Below, piece after piece: positions 1 through 11,820 of a stretch of DNA of 64,000 nt (positions are counted from its first letter, which is position 1; each line of letters starts with the position of its first letter). The position numbers and the translations under genes were made by a program. The DNA is from DATARH01 sp963773625 (GTDB lineage Bacteria > Pseudomonadota > Alphaproteobacteria > ATCC43930 > CGMCC-115725), in contig CAVZCJ010000019.1 of assembly GCA_963773625.1 (NCBI GenBank), positions 451,366 to 515,365 on the forward strand, read 5' to 3'. The notes below the pieces were generated by a model that made no database searches, was not told the origin of the DNA, and was given only the letters and a program-made list of their open reading frames with translations.

Positions 1-11
1 AGGGCACGATC

Positions 12-599
12 ATGATGCGTATCGCCGAAGCCCTCGCCGCCTTCAAACCGCACCGCGGCGACGCGATCGTCGTTCCCGGCCGCGGCGGCAAGTTCTGGGT
101 CGAGCTGACCGGCAACGAGAAGATGGACGTGCCGCTCGGCGACCCGGCGATGGGCGGTCATGCCGGCTTCGCGCTCGGCCTCGCGCTGGCGCAGCCGAAG
201 CGCCGGGTCGTGCTGTTCGATTCCGAGGGCGATATCCTGATGAGCCTCGGCATGCTGACGACGATCGCCGAGCAGGCGCCAGCGAACTTCTACCACTTCC
301 TCTTGGACAACGAGGTTTACGCCACAACAGGCGGGCAGCCAGTGCCCAACGCGAAGAACGTCAAGTACGACCGCCTCGCATTGGCCGCCGGCTATCCGCG
401 CGCACAGGCGTTCGACAAGCTCGACGATTTCGACCGCGCCTTGCCGGAAATCTTCGCGCGGCCGGGTCCGGTCTTTGTCGCGCTCAAGGTCTATCCCGAG
501 ATCGAGAACGCGCCGATCGGCAGCCGCGTGCGCTGGAACAAACGGTCCCGCACCGGGGTCGTCGCCGATTTGCAGGGCGAGCTGGGAATTAGCTCCTAG
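12..599 (+). CDS. TPP-dependent decarboxylase, C-terminal (beta) subunit type
   Basis: This 195-residue protein corresponds to the pyrophosphate-binding (C-terminal) domain of thiamine-diphosphate enzymes, as found in the separate beta subunit of sulfopyruvate decarboxylase and in phosphonopyruvate decarboxylase-like proteins. The ThDP/Mg motif is seen as SEGDILMSLGML followed by LLDNEVYATTGGQP, a relaxed GDG...N pattern. No N-terminal ThDP-PYR domain is present, so it should need a partner subunit. The first 15 bases of the window read as the last codons of another frame ending in TGA (13-15), overlapping this ATG by an ATGA junction, which fits an upstream alpha-subunit gene outside the window. 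The exact substrate is not visible. Confidence 0.7.
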   Translation: MMRIAEALAAFKPHRGDAIVVPGRGGKFWVELTGNEKMDVPLGDPAMGGHAGFALGLALAQPKRRVVLFDSEGDILMSLGMLTTIAEQAPANFYHFLLDNEVYATTGGQPVPNAKNVKYDRLALAAGYPRAQAFDKLDDFDRALPEIFARPGPVFVALKVYPEIENAPIGSRVRWNKRSRTGVVADLQGELGISS

Positions 600-606
600 C
601 ACGCCT

Positions 607-627
607 GGCGCGTCCAACTGACGCGCC
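607..627 (+). terminator. Possible hairpin after the decarboxylase gene
   Basis: GGCGCGTC and GACGCGCC form a perfect 8-bp stem around a 5-nt loop, just 8 bases after the stop codon. No clear T-run follows, so it may be a weak terminator or only an mRNA 3'-end structure. Confidence 0.35.
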
Positions 628-692
628 GGTTGTGCGCGGGGCAGCCATCCCCCAGTATGCATCTGCTGATTTTTTAGGCACCCGGGGGTTGC

Positions 693-2015
693 ATGGCTTG
701 GGGGAAATTTGGCGCGGCGCGCCGGTTGCTGCGCCTTTTTGTCGTGGCGGCGAGTAGTCTAGGGCTGATGATCGGCAGCGCCGCGGCGGCCGACCTGCGC
801 GTGATCGATAGCGGCAACACCGCCTGGGTCCTGGTTGCCTCGGCGCTGGTCTTGTTCATGACCCTGCCTGGCCTGGCGCTTTTCTATGGCGGTCTCGTTC
901 GCGCCCGCAACCTGCTGTCGGTGCTGATGCACTGTTTCGTCATCAGTTGCATCGTGTCGCTGCTCTGGGTGGCAATCGGATATAGCCTGGTCTTTACACC
1001 CGGCAACGCAGTGATCGGCTCGCCGGACACCGCCTTCTTGACCCAGATACGCGAGCATGTCCTGTCGAACGGCCTGCCCGAGGCTGCGGTCGTGCTGTTC
1101 CAGATGACTTTCGCGATCATCACCCCAGCGCTCATCATCGGCGCCTTTACCGAACGTGCCCGGTTCGGTTTCGTGATCCTGTTCTCGGCGATCTGGCTGA
1201 TGCTGGTCTATGTGCCGGTAGCGCATTGGGTCTGGGGCGGCGGTTGGCTCGCCGCGGCGGGCACTATCGATTTCGCTGGCGGCATCGTCGTCCACACGAC
1301 GGCAGGCGTCTCCGCGCTCGTCGCCGCCATCCTTGTCGGCCCCCGCGACGGGTTTCCGCTGCGGCTGGAGCCGCCGCACAGCCCGGGCATGACGATGGCC
1401 GGGGCCGGGATGCTGTGGGTCGGGTGGTTCGGCTTTAACGGGGGCAGCGCGCTCGCCGCCGATGCGTCGGCGGCCTCGGCGATCCTTGCGACACACCTTG
1501 CCGCCGCGGCGGCCGGCCTGGCCTGGATGACCGTGGAACGCCTGCGCTTCGGCAAGCCGAGTTCGGTCGGCATCGTTACCGGGTGCATTGCCGGGTTGGC
1601 AACGATCACCCCAGCATCGGGCTATGTCGGTCCGATGGGCGCGACCGCAATGGGCGCGGTCAGCGGTGTTCTGTGCTTCTTTGCCACCGGATTTATCAAG
1701 AACCGGCTCAAGATCGACGATTCACTCGATGTCTTCGCGGTGCACGGGATTGGCGGGATTCTCGGGTCGCTGCTGGTCGCCGCGTTCGCGTTGCCGGCGC
1801 TCGGCGGCAGCGGTTTCGGCCATGAGACAACCGCCAGCGCCCAACTCGGCGCCCAGGCTCTGGGGGTCGGCGCGGTAGCGTTGTGGTCAGCGATCTGCAC
1901 GTTCCTTGTGATCAAGCTGCTTGGGCGAACGGTCGGGCTCAGGGTCAGCATCGACGAACAGCACGAAGGCTTGGACCTCGCCACTCATGGCGAGCGCGCC
2001 TATGACCTGGCATAA
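693..2015 (+). CDS. amt: Ammonium transporter, Amt family
   Basis: A 440-residue polytopic membrane protein of the Amt/MEP/Rh family, which conducts ammonium across the inner membrane. A hydrophobic leader ending near AAAADL is followed by about 11 membrane segments. Recognisable family signatures include ALFYGGLVRARN, GAFTERARF, WLMLVYVPVAHWVWGGGW, GFNGGSALAAD and the late HGIGGILGSLL segment that supplies a pore histidine. The length is normal. The ATG at 693 is the only start that keeps the leader. No glnK/glnB gene accompanies it in the window, so PII control would have to come from elsewhere. The 3' end overlaps the convergent molybdenum hydroxylase gene by 16 bases. Confidence 0.95.
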   Translation: MAWGKFGAARRLLRLFVVAASSLGLMIGSAAAADLRVIDSGNTAWVLVASALVLFMTLPGLALFYGGLVRARNLLSVLMHCFVISCIVSLLWVAIGYSLVFTPGNAVIGSPDTAFLTQIREHVLSNGLPEAAVVLFQMTFAIITPALIIGAFTERARFGFVILFSAIWLMLVYVPVAHWVWGGGWLAAAGTIDFAGGIVVHTTAGVSALVAAILVGPRDGFPLRLEPPHSPGMTMAGAGMLWVGWFGFNGGSALAADASAASAILATHLAAAAAGLAWMTVERLRFGKPSSVGIVTGCIAGLATITPASGYVGPMGATAMGAVSGVLCFFATGFIKNRLKIDDSLDVFAVHGIGGILGSLLVAAFALPALGGSGFGHETTASAQLGAQALGVGAVALWSAICTFLVIKLLGRTVGLRVSIDEQHEGLDLATHGERAYDLA

Positions 2016-4367
2016 ACCAGCGACTGTCGTATCGCTCGCCAGACCTTCTCCGAGGTGACCGGCATCTCGATATGGGTAACGCCGAACTCGGATAGCGCGT
2101 CGACGACCGCATTAACGATGACCCCGAGCGACGGGGTGATGCCGCCCTCGCCGCCGCCGCGGAAGCCCAAGGGATGCGTCGTCGACGGCACCTCGCTAAT
2201 ATCGGTGGCGAAGAACGGCAGGTCTTCGGCGCGCGGCATCGCGTAGTCCATGAACGAGCCGGCGAGCGGCTGCCCACTCTCGGGATCGAAGACGCAGTGC
2301 TCCATCAACGCCTGGCCCATGCCCTGGGCGATGCCGCCATGGGTCTGGCCGTGGATGATCATCGGGTTGACCGCGCGGCCGACATCGTCGATCGCCGTAT
2401 AGCGGGCGAGCTCGATCGCGCCGGTCTCGGGGTCGATCTCGACCTCGGCGACGTGCCAGCCATGGGGAAACGACGAAATCCGGCTGACCACGTCGCCGGT
2501 GCCCGACAGCTTGCCGCGCAGTTCCGCCGGTAGCCGCGTCTCGGTTTCCGCCGCCTTGGCAACATCGAACAAGCCCACGGCGCGGTCGGTGCCGCTCACG
2601 GTGAAGCGGCCGTCGGCAAAGCCGATATCGGCTTCGGCCGCCTCGAGCAGGTGCGCGGCGATCTGCAGACCCTTGGCGATGATCTGCTGCGAGGCGGCAT
2701 GCATGGTGATCGAGGCAAGGCGGATCGAGCGGCCGGAATGGGAGCCGGCGGCGAACTTGTTGCGGTCGGTGTCGCCGGTGACGAGGCGGATGCGCCCGTT
2801 CTCGATCCCGAGCCAGTCGCCGAGCAGCTGGGCATAGCTGGTCTCGTGCCCCTGCCCGCTCGACAGGGTGCCGATCTCGACCTCGAGCAGGCCGTGCGGC
2901 AGCACCGTCACCACCGCTTCTTCCTGCGGCGCGCCGCTCTGCGATTCGACATAGGTGCCAAGGCCGATGCCGCGATAGCGGCCGCGCGATCGCGTCTCCT
3001 CGCGCCGCGCCGGGAAGCCGTCCCAATCCGCCAGAGCCAGGGTGCGGTCGAGGATTTGCGCGTAAGCGCCGCTGTCGTAGGTCATGCCGAACGGGTTCGG
3101 GTAAGGCAGCTCGTCCTCGCGGATCAGGTTGCGGCGGCGCAGCGCGACCCGATCGAAGCCGAACTCGCGCGCGGCGCGGTCGATCAGCCGTTCCATGACA
3201 AACATCACCTCGGGCCGGCCGGCGCTGCGGTAGGGCGCCGTTGAAACGGTGTGGCTAAACACGGCGCGCGCCCGCGCCCGAGCCGCCGGGATGCGGTAGA
3301 TGCTGGTGCTGAGTTCGGTGCCCTTGGTCAGCGGCACAAACGAGGCGGCGTAGGCGCCGACATTGCTAAGGTTCGAGGTACGGAAGGCGAGAAAATTTCC
3401 CTCCGCGTCAAGCGCCAACTCGGCGGTGACGGTGAGGTCGCGTCCCTGGAAATCGGTGACCAGTGCCTCGCCGCGCTCGCAGAGATATTTGACCGGCCGG
3501 CCAGTGCGCTTTGCCGCCCAGCAGGCCAGCGCCAGCTCGGGATAGGTGTTGTTGCGGGTGCCGTAATTGCCGCCCACATCGTCGGCGGTGACGCGAACTT
3601 GGGCCTCGTCGACGCCGAGCATATGGGCGACGTCGCGCTTGGGCCGGCCGACCCCGCCGCCGGGGGCGTAGAGCGCATATCGGTCGCGCGTGGGATCGTA
3701 TTCGGCGAGCGCGGTGCGCGCCTCCATCGGCACGCCGGTCACCCGCTGGACATGCGTGTCGAGGCGCGCGATGTGGGCGGCCCGAGCGAAGGCGGTTGCG
3801 GTCGCCTCGCCGTCTCCCACCATCGCGTCGACGACGACGTTGGGTTTGTCCCAGACTCGTGGCGCGCCGCGTTCGGCGGCGGTAACGGCGCCGACCACCG
3901 CCGGTAGCGCGTGGTACTCCACCGCGATCAGCTCGGCCGCGTCCTTGGCGCTGGCGAGAGTTCTCAGCGACGACCAGCGCCACCGGCTCGCCAACGAATC
4001 GCACCCGCGCGACCGCGAGCGGCAGTTGCGCCGGCGCTTCGATCTCCGCGCCGTCGCTGTTCACGAGCGTGATGTCGGGCGGACTAGTGGACTTCGGCGC
4101 GTGCGGCATCGGCCGTAATCCATCAGAGAGGTAATCCTCGCCCGTCAGCACCGCGACGACACCCGGCACCGCGACAGCGTGACGCATGTCGATCGTCACG
4201 ATTTCGGCATGCGCATGTGGCGAGCGGAGGACGTAGGCGATGAGCTGGCCAAGAAGATTCCGGTCGTCGCCGTAGCGGCCGCACCCGGTCAAAAACCGCA
4301 GATCCTCTTGCCGAACCGGGGATTGCCCGATGCCGGCTCGGGCCAGCGGAACGCTCTCGTCCGCCAT
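2000..4367 (-). CDS. Molybdenum hydroxylase large subunit (CoxL/xanthine dehydrogenase family), frameshifted
   Basis: Read with one frame correction this is a 788-residue molybdopterin-binding subunit of the aldehyde oxidase/xanthine dehydrogenase family. The N-terminal part (from MADESVPLARAG) carries the a/b hammerhead domain. The rest carries the two molybdopterin domains, with PYRSAGRPE at the active-site loop, SSGQGHETSYAQLL, and the terminal RGGGEGG motif. The loop lacks the cysteine of form I CO dehydrogenase (AYRCSFR), so true CO oxidation is unlikely and the substrate is unknown. The frame breaks at 3958-3963, where GAACTC on the coding strand must be GACTC to continue. No iron-sulfur or FAD subunit gene lies next to it. 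The start has a GAGGAG ribosome site. Confidence 0.85.
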
Positions 4368-4479
4368 CTCAAATACTCCTCGAGCGCTGTACGAAAAGTG
4401 GGAAAAATATTTCGGGCATGTTCAGCTTACATTAAGCGTACGCGCCTATAACAGCCGTCGCCGGTAAGGAGATTGTCCA

Positions 4480-4641
4480 ATGTACCGCCTGCTTGTGAGA
4501 CTTCTTCAAGACGAATCCGCCGCGACCGCGATCGAATATGGACTGATCGCCGCTCTCATCGCCGTGGCGGCAGTCAACGTGATGGGAACCGTCGGTACGC
4601 GCCTGTCGACGACCTTCAACACCGTCGCCACCAAGCTCTAG
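4480..4641 (+). CDS. Flp/Fap-type pilin, copy 1
   Basis: A 53-residue type IVb (Flp) pilin. The prepilin cleavage region is followed by the hallmark TAIEYGLIAALIAVA hydrophobic helix, with the conserved glutamate at +5 and tyrosine at +6 after the cut, and the usual tail STTFNTVATKL. It would be processed by a TadV-type peptidase and assembled by a Tad apparatus, but no tad/cpa genes are in the window. A GTAAGGAG-like ribosome site lies upstream. It reads divergently from the molybdenum hydroxylase. Confidence 0.9.
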   Translation: MYRLLVRLLQDESAATAIEYGLIAALIAVAAVNVMGTVGTRLSTTFNTVATKL

Positions 4642-4783
4642 CCGGAACGTGACGCCGGACTTGAGCATTAAACTCACAATATACCTCAAAACTCCGCCAG
4701 AATTTAGCGATCTGTGCCGACGATTTACCTCAAATTAATCATGAGAAACTAAGACGCAGGCCTAGCCAAGGCGGGGCCATCAG

Positions 4784-4945
4784 ATGCGCGACCTCTTCGT
4801 GAGACTGTTCAAGGACGAGACCGGGGCGACGGCTATCGAATATGGCTTGATTGCCGCCCTGATCGCGCTGGCGGCCATCAGCACGATGACCAACATTGGC
4901 AAGAACCTGTCGACGACATTCAACACCGTTGCAACCAAGCTGTAG
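4784..4945 (+). CDS. Flp/Fap-type pilin, copy 2
   Basis: A second 53-residue Flp pilin, identical in length to copy 1 and closely similar, with the same ATAIEYGLIAALIALAA helix and the same C-terminal STTFNTVATKL. The differences cluster in the middle (STMTNIGKN versus VNVMGTVGTR). It lies 142 bases downstream of copy 1 and is followed by a strong terminator. The pair is a recent tandem duplication; one may be the major pilin and the other a variant. Confidence 0.9.
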   Translation: MRDLFVRLFKDETGATAIEYGLIAALIALAAISTMTNIGKNLSTTFNTVATKL

Positions 4946-4956
4946 GCGATAGCGGA

Positions 4957-4995
4957 AAGGCGCGCGGGTGATCACCCGCGCGCCTTCGCTTTTTG
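4957..4995 (+). terminator. Rho-independent terminator after the pilin genes
   Basis: A 30-bp perfect palindrome (4957-4986, arms AAGGCGCGCGGGTGA and its complement) is followed by CGCTTTTT on the plus strand. It lies 11 bases after the second pilin stop and separates the pilins from the convergent clpB gene, which ends at 5003. Confidence 0.85.
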
Positions 4996-5002
4996 CCGGG
5001 GG

Positions 5003-7601
<2,599 letters not shown>

Positions 7602-7670
7602 GAGTTGTCTCCGATGAACCAGCCGCCCCGACCCCCCATCAGGCAGGTCCAACGGCCCTTCACCGAAATG

Positions 7671-7699
7671 ATATGGGAGCGGCCGCCAGACCACTCAAG
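7671..7699 (-). promoter_or_regulatory. Sigma32-like heat-shock promoter of clpB
   Basis: On the minus strand CTTGAG (7699-7694) and CCCATAT (7677-7671) are separated by 16 bases, resembling the RpoH pattern CTTGAA-N(13-16)-CCCATnT. It sits about 70 bases upstream of the clpB start codon, and clpB is a classic RpoH target. Confidence 0.6.
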
Positions 7700-7761
7700 C
7701 CTAGGAACTCACCCCGCTACGTCATTGACCGAGATCAATGACCGGCGGGCGCTGTAGCCCG

Positions 7762-8355
7762 CTATTCCGGCCGCCCGGTGATAAACGACGGCAGCTGATC
7801 GTCGTCTTCGATCGGTTCGGGAGGCGGTGGCGGCGTCTGTTGAATCTGCACATGCGCCTGCTGGCCTGGGTGGCCGTCATGGCCTTGAGGATCGTTTTGG
7901 CCCTGCCCCTCGTCGTGATGACCCTGATGGCTTTGATGACCCTGCGGCTGCCGGTCGTATCCCTGCTGGCGCTCGTAACCGTGACCCTGTTCGTCAGGCT
8001 GCTCGCCCTCGCCGTTGGCCATCATGTCGCCATCGGGCGACATCTGCTGATGCTGTTGCCTCTGCTGGTGCTGGAAGCCCTCGCCCTGCGCGTTCATCAC
8101 CCGGAAATAGTGTTCCGCGTGCTGAAAGAAATTCTCCGCAGCGATGCGGTCGCCCGCCGATTGCGCTTCGCGCGCCAGACCCAGATAACGCTCGTACACC
8201 TGATAGGCATTGCCGCGAATTTTGACGTTGGGACCATTGCTGTCGAAGGTTTGCGACCGGTGCTGCGGACGCGGCCCTCCCCCTCGATTCGGGTTGTTGT
8301 TGTGGAACGGATTGCCGCCGCCGTTGCGGCCGCGCGATCGCTTTTGTGGTCTCAT
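7762..8355 (-). CDS. DUF4167 domain protein
   Basis: A 197-residue protein with a basic, glycine/asparagine-rich N-terminus (RSRGRNGGGNPFHNNN) and a conserved core near residues 45-90 containing VKIRGNAYQVYERYLGLAREA and RIAAENFFQHAEHYFRVMN, the DUF4167 signature. The C-terminal half is low-complexity, rich in Gln, His, Gly and Asp. Its function is unknown. In many alphaproteobacteria it sits between prmC and clpB, as here, suggesting a translation- or RNA-linked role. Confidence 0.88.
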   Translation of the reverse strand: MRPQKRSRGRNGGGNPFHNNNPNRGGGPRPQHRSQTFDSNGPNVKIRGNAYQVYERYLGLAREAQSAGDRIAAENFFQHAEHYFRVMNAQGEGFQHQQRQQHQQMSPDGDMMANGEGEQPDEQGHGYERQQGYDRQPQGHQSHQGHHDEGQGQNDPQGHDGHPGQQAHVQIQQTPPPPPEPIEDDDQLPSFITGRPE

Positions 8356-8504
8356 GTCACCTGTCTTGTCGCGGTGGAACCTATCGGATCGCCCTCAGCC
8401 GCATGCTCGGCACCCATCCATCGTGGTGCTGCGATCCGATCCCTTATGCGGCGCATTCCCGCCCCGTCACGCTTTCAACGTTTCGCGGGCGGATGTATGC
8501 CATC

Positions 8505-9401
8505 CTAGGCGCGAGATTTGCCGGTTCCAACCATTTTCTCTCCGCCGTCCCGATACGCGACGACACATCTTGGAATCCCGGCTAGATCGGGAACGATGCA
8601 ACCAATTCGTAAACCGCTGGCGCCGATCAGTTCCGCCACCGCGCCGTCTTGACCCTGGCCGAATTCCCCTGCGAACACTCCTCCCGGCACGAGCAGGCGG
8701 GGCAATTGCGTGGTGATCGCGCGGTAAGCGTCGAGTCCATCGGCGCCGCCGTCTAGAGCGCGGCGCGGGTCGTAATCGCGCACCTCCGGCGGCAATCCTT
8801 CGATGTCAGCAGAAGCGATATAGGGCGGATTGGCGACAACGACGTCGAATTCTTGGCCGAGCGGCTGAGCCCAATCGCCAACAACGAATTCCGACCGGGC
8901 GGCGAGCCCAAGCTTCTCGGCGTTGCGACGTGCCATCTCCACCGCTCCCGGCGCGGCGTCGACGCCGACCCCCGACGCCGCCGGCAGCTGCGACAACAGC
9001 GCCAGCAGCAGACAGCCGCTGCCAGTGCCGAGATCGAGAATACGCCAGGCGCGTGCCCGGTCCGGCAAACGCGCCAGCATTGCCTCGACCACCGTTTCCG
9101 TCTCGGGACGCGGATCGAGCGTATCGGGGGACAACATGAACTCGAGCCCCCAGAACTCACGCACGCCGGCGATGCGGCTGAGAGGTTCGTGCCTCACCGC
9201 TCGCGCCAGAACGGCGGCGACCCGCTCGCCCTCGTCCTCCGTAATCATGCGGTCGAGCCGCACGAAGACCTCGCTTTGCGACAGGTCGAGCGCGACGGTG
9301 AGCAGCCGGCGGGCGCGGCGGCGCGCCTCGTCGAACCCGGCCGCCTGCAACGTCGCGGCGACCGCACCGAGCGTCGAGCCGATCGTCTCGGGTGGGGTCA
9401 T
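8505..9401 (-). CDS. prmC: Peptide chain release factor N5-glutamine methyltransferase
   Basis: A 298-residue HemK/PrmC enzyme that methylates the glutamine of the GGQ motif in release factors using S-adenosylmethionine. The helical N-terminal domain is followed by a Rossmann methyltransferase domain with LDLGTGSGCLLLALL (motif I), GVDAAPGAVEMARRN, and the diagnostic VVANPPYIAS catalytic motif. It lies 10 bases after prfA on the same strand, so enzyme and substrate genes are co-transcribed. The C-terminus is slightly extended. Confidence 0.95.
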   Translation of the reverse strand: MTPPETIGSTLGAVAATLQAAGFDEARRRARRLLTVALDLSQSEVFVRLDRMITEDEGERVAAVLARAVRHEPLSRIAGVREFWGLEFMLSPDTLDPRPETETVVEAMLARLPDRARAWRILDLGTGSGCLLLALLSQLPAASGVGVDAAPGAVEMARRNAEKLGLAARSEFVVGDWAQPLGQEFDVVVANPPYIASADIEGLPPEVRDYDPRRALDGGADGLDAYRAITTQLPRLLVPGGVFAGEFGQGQDGAVAELIGASGLRIGCIVPDLAGIPRCVVAYRDGGEKMVGTGKSRA

Positions 9402-9410
9402 TCCCCGGGG

Positions 9411-10490
9411 TTACTCGGCAGCGGCGGCCAGCCGCTCGGCGGTATCGGCGGCGGTCAGCGCGTCGACGATCTCGTCGAGCGCCTCGCCCGACATCACCTT
9501 CTCGATCTTGTAAAGAGTCAGGTTGATGCGATGGTCGGTGACGCGGCCCTGCGGGAAATTGTAGGTGCGCACCCGCTCGGAACGGTCACCGCTACCGACT
9601 TGGCTCTTGCGGTCGGCGGCGCGCGCCGAGTCGCGAGCATTGCGCTCCATCTCATAGAGCCGGGCGCGCAGCACCTTGAGCGCCTTGGCCTTGTTCTTAT
9701 GCTGCGATTTCTCATCCTGCTGGATGACGACGAGACCGGTCGGCAGATGGGTGATCCGCACTGCGCTGTCGGTGGTGTTGACCGACTGCCCGCCCGGCCC
9801 GCTGGAGCGGTAAACGTCGATGCGTAGATCCTTATCGTCGATGGCGATATCGATCTCCTCGGCCTCGGGGAGTACCGCGACGGTCGCCGCCGAGGTATGG
9901 ATGCGGCCGCTCGCCTCGGTCTCGGGCACGCGCTGTACCCGGTGGACGCCGCTTTCGAATTTGAGCCGGGCGAAGACCCCGCGACCGGTGATCGAGGCGC
10001 TCGCTTCCTTGACCCCGCCGATGCCGGTCTCCGAGACGTCGTTGAGCTCGAACTTCCAACCCTTGAGCGCGGCATAGCGCTGGTACATGCGGAAGAGCTC
10101 TGCGGCGAACAGCGCCGCCTCGTCGCCGCCGGTGCCGGCGCGCACCTCGAGGATTGCGTTGCGCTCGTCGTCCTCGTCCTTGGGGACGAGCGACATGCGC
10201 ACGCGCATCTCAAGTTCGGGCAGGCGCTCGCGCAGCGCCTGTATCTCCTCGTCGGCCATTGCCTTCATTTCAGGGTCATCGGCTGCATTGGCCATCTCAG
10301 TCGCGGATTCCATCTCCGACTGCGCCTGGCGCAACTCGGCGATGACCTCGACGATCGGCGACAGCTCGCTGTACTCCTTCGATAATTTGACGAAATCGGT
10401 GCCCGAGATGCCGGCACCCGACAGAGCCGTGCCAAGCTCCTCATGGCGCCGGGTCAGCTGATCGAGGCGGGATTCGAGCGTGGCGTCCAT
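9411..10490 (-). CDS. prfA: Peptide chain release factor 1
   Basis: A 359-residue class I release factor that recognises UAA and UAG and triggers peptide release. It shows the acidic coiled N-terminal domain, the tripeptide anticodon region (the PxT-type loop near residue 190), and the peptidyl-hydrolase motif SSGPGGQSVNTTDSAVR. Its ATG overlaps the hisS stop codon by one base (TGATG), indicating translational coupling. Confidence 0.97.
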   Translation of the reverse strand: MDATLESRLDQLTRRHEELGTALSGAGISGTDFVKLSKEYSELSPIVEVIAELRQAQSEMESATEMANAADDPEMKAMADEEIQALRERLPELEMRVRMSLVPKDEDDERNAILEVRAGTGGDEAALFAAELFRMYQRYAALKGWKFELNDVSETGIGGVKEASASITGRGVFARLKFESGVHRVQRVPETEASGRIHTSAATVAVLPEAEEIDIAIDDKDLRIDVYRSSGPGGQSVNTTDSAVRITHLPTGLVVIQQDEKSQHKNKAKALKVLRARLYEMERNARDSARAADRKSQVGSGDRSERVRTYNFPQGRVTDHRINLTLYKIEKVMSGEALDEIVDALTAADTAERLAAAAE

Positions 10491-11749
10491 CAGGCGAGCG
10501 CCTTCAGCTTCTCGACCAGATCAGGCAGGGTCGACGCGACGATCGGCACCTCGGACTGCTCGCCGCTATCGAGATCACGCAGTGTCACCACGTTGCGCGC
10601 CACCTCATCATCGCCGATCAGCACGGCGGCGCGCGCGTTAACCCGGTTAGCGCGGCGCATCCGCCGGCTGACATTGCCGGAATAGCCGAGATCGACCGCA
10701 AAGCCCTGGCCGCGCAGCGTCTCGGCCATGGTCAGCGCCAGCGCTTCGCCCTGCTCACCGACAGGTACCAGCGCGACCGGCCGCGCCGGCGGCGGCGGCT
10801 CGTCGATTAACAGCGCCAGCCGTTCGATCCCCGCTGCCCAGCCGACGCCTGGCATCGCCGGACCGCCCATGAGCTCGACTAGCCCGTCATAACGCCCGCC
10901 GGCCAGCACCGTACCCTGGGCACCCAGATCGGTGGTTACAAACTCGAAGACCGTATGCGTGTAGTAGTCGAGCCCGCGCACCAGCCGCGGATTGAGGCGA
11001 TACTCGATCCCCAGCCGGTCAAGCCCGTCGCGCACGGCGGCGAAGAAGTCCCGGGAAGATTCGTTGAGGTAGCGGTCGAAAGGCGGCGCATCCGCGTTGA
11101 TGCGGATATCGCCGGGGTCTTTCGAATCGAGAATGCGCAGCGGGTTGGTATCAAGCCGCCGCCGGCTGTCTTCCGACAGCGAGCCGCGGTGCGCCGAGAA
11201 GTAGTCGACCAGCGCCCTGCGATAGTCGGCTCGGCTCTCGGGATCGCCGAGCGTGTTCAATTCGAGCATGGCCCGGTCGGCAACACCGAGCGTTTCGAGG
11301 ATGCGGCGGCCAAGCGCGATTACCTCGATGTCAGCTTGGGCCTGCGCGACGCCCAGCAGCTCGACGCCGATCTGGTGGAACTGGCGGAACCGGCCCTTTT
11401 GCGGCCGCTCGTAGCGGAACATCGGGCCGCTATAGAAGAACTTGAGCGGGGTCGACTGCGTGAGACCATTCGACAGCACCGCGCGCACCACGCCGGCAGT
11501 GTTCTCCGGCCGCAGGCTCAGATCCTCGCCGCCGCGGTCCTTCAGCGAATACATCTCCTTGGCGACGATGTCGGTGTGCTCGCCGATCGGCCGGGCGAAG
11601 ACCTCGGTGAACTCGAAGATCGGCGTGACGATCTCGTCGAAGCCGTAGAACGCAGCGTCGGCGCGCGCGGTCTCGCTCACCTGGCGGTGGCGGCGCGCCG
11701 CGTCGGGCAAAAGGTCCTGCGTGCCGCGAACCGGCTGCAAGGAAGGCAT
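10490..11749 (-). CDS. hisS: Histidine-tRNA ligase
   Basis: A 419-residue class II aminoacyl-tRNA synthetase that charges tRNA-His. Motif 1 lies near TPIFEFTEVFARPIG, motif 2 at FRYERPQKGRFRQFHQIG, and the histidine A loop at LVRGLDYYTHTVFEF. Motif 3 is in GVGWAAGIERLALL, and the C-terminal anticodon-binding domain begins near residue 325. It is the first gene of the hisS-prfA-prmC cluster. The upstream 70-base gap holds the presumed promoter but no clear boxes. Confidence 0.97.
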   Translation of the reverse strand: MPSLQPVRGTQDLLPDAARRHRQVSETARADAAFYGFDEIVTPIFEFTEVFARPIGEHTDIVAKEMYSLKDRGGEDLSLRPENTAGVVRAVLSNGLTQSTPLKFFYSGPMFRYERPQKGRFRQFHQIGVELLGVAQAQADIEVIALGRRILETLGVADRAMLELNTLGDPESRADYRRALVDYFSAHRGSLSEDSRRRLDTNPLRILDSKDPGDIRINADAPPFDRYLNESSRDFFAAVRDGLDRLGIEYRLNPRLVRGLDYYTHTVFEFVTTDLGAQGTVLAGGRYDGLVELMGGPAMPGVGWAAGIERLALLIDEPPPPARPVALVPVGEQGEALALTMAETLRGQGFAVDLGYSGNVSRRMRRANRVNARAAVLIGDDEVARNVVTLRDLDSGEQSEVPIVASTLPDLVEKLKALA

Positions 11750-11820
11750 CGATGCTCTCTGACGGGGTGGTGCGTTAAGCCAAGGTCACAAAGATCGGGG
11801 CTCTTGGCAATCGCTGCAAG

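Noticed and set aside
43..4118. Long open frames on the opposite strand of amt and the molybdenum hydroxylase
   Set aside because: They are Arg/Pro/Ala-rich products of high-GC DNA, lacking ribosome sites and recognisable motifs, and overlap well-supported genes completely.
2000..4367. True aerobic carbon monoxide dehydrogenase large subunit
   Set aside because: The active-site loop reads PYRSAGRPE without the cysteine of form I CoxL, and no coxM or coxS genes are adjacent.
4642..4783. A sigma70 promoter between the two pilin genes
   Set aside because: TTGAGC (4661) and TATACC (4680) are only 13 bases apart, too short a spacer to support.
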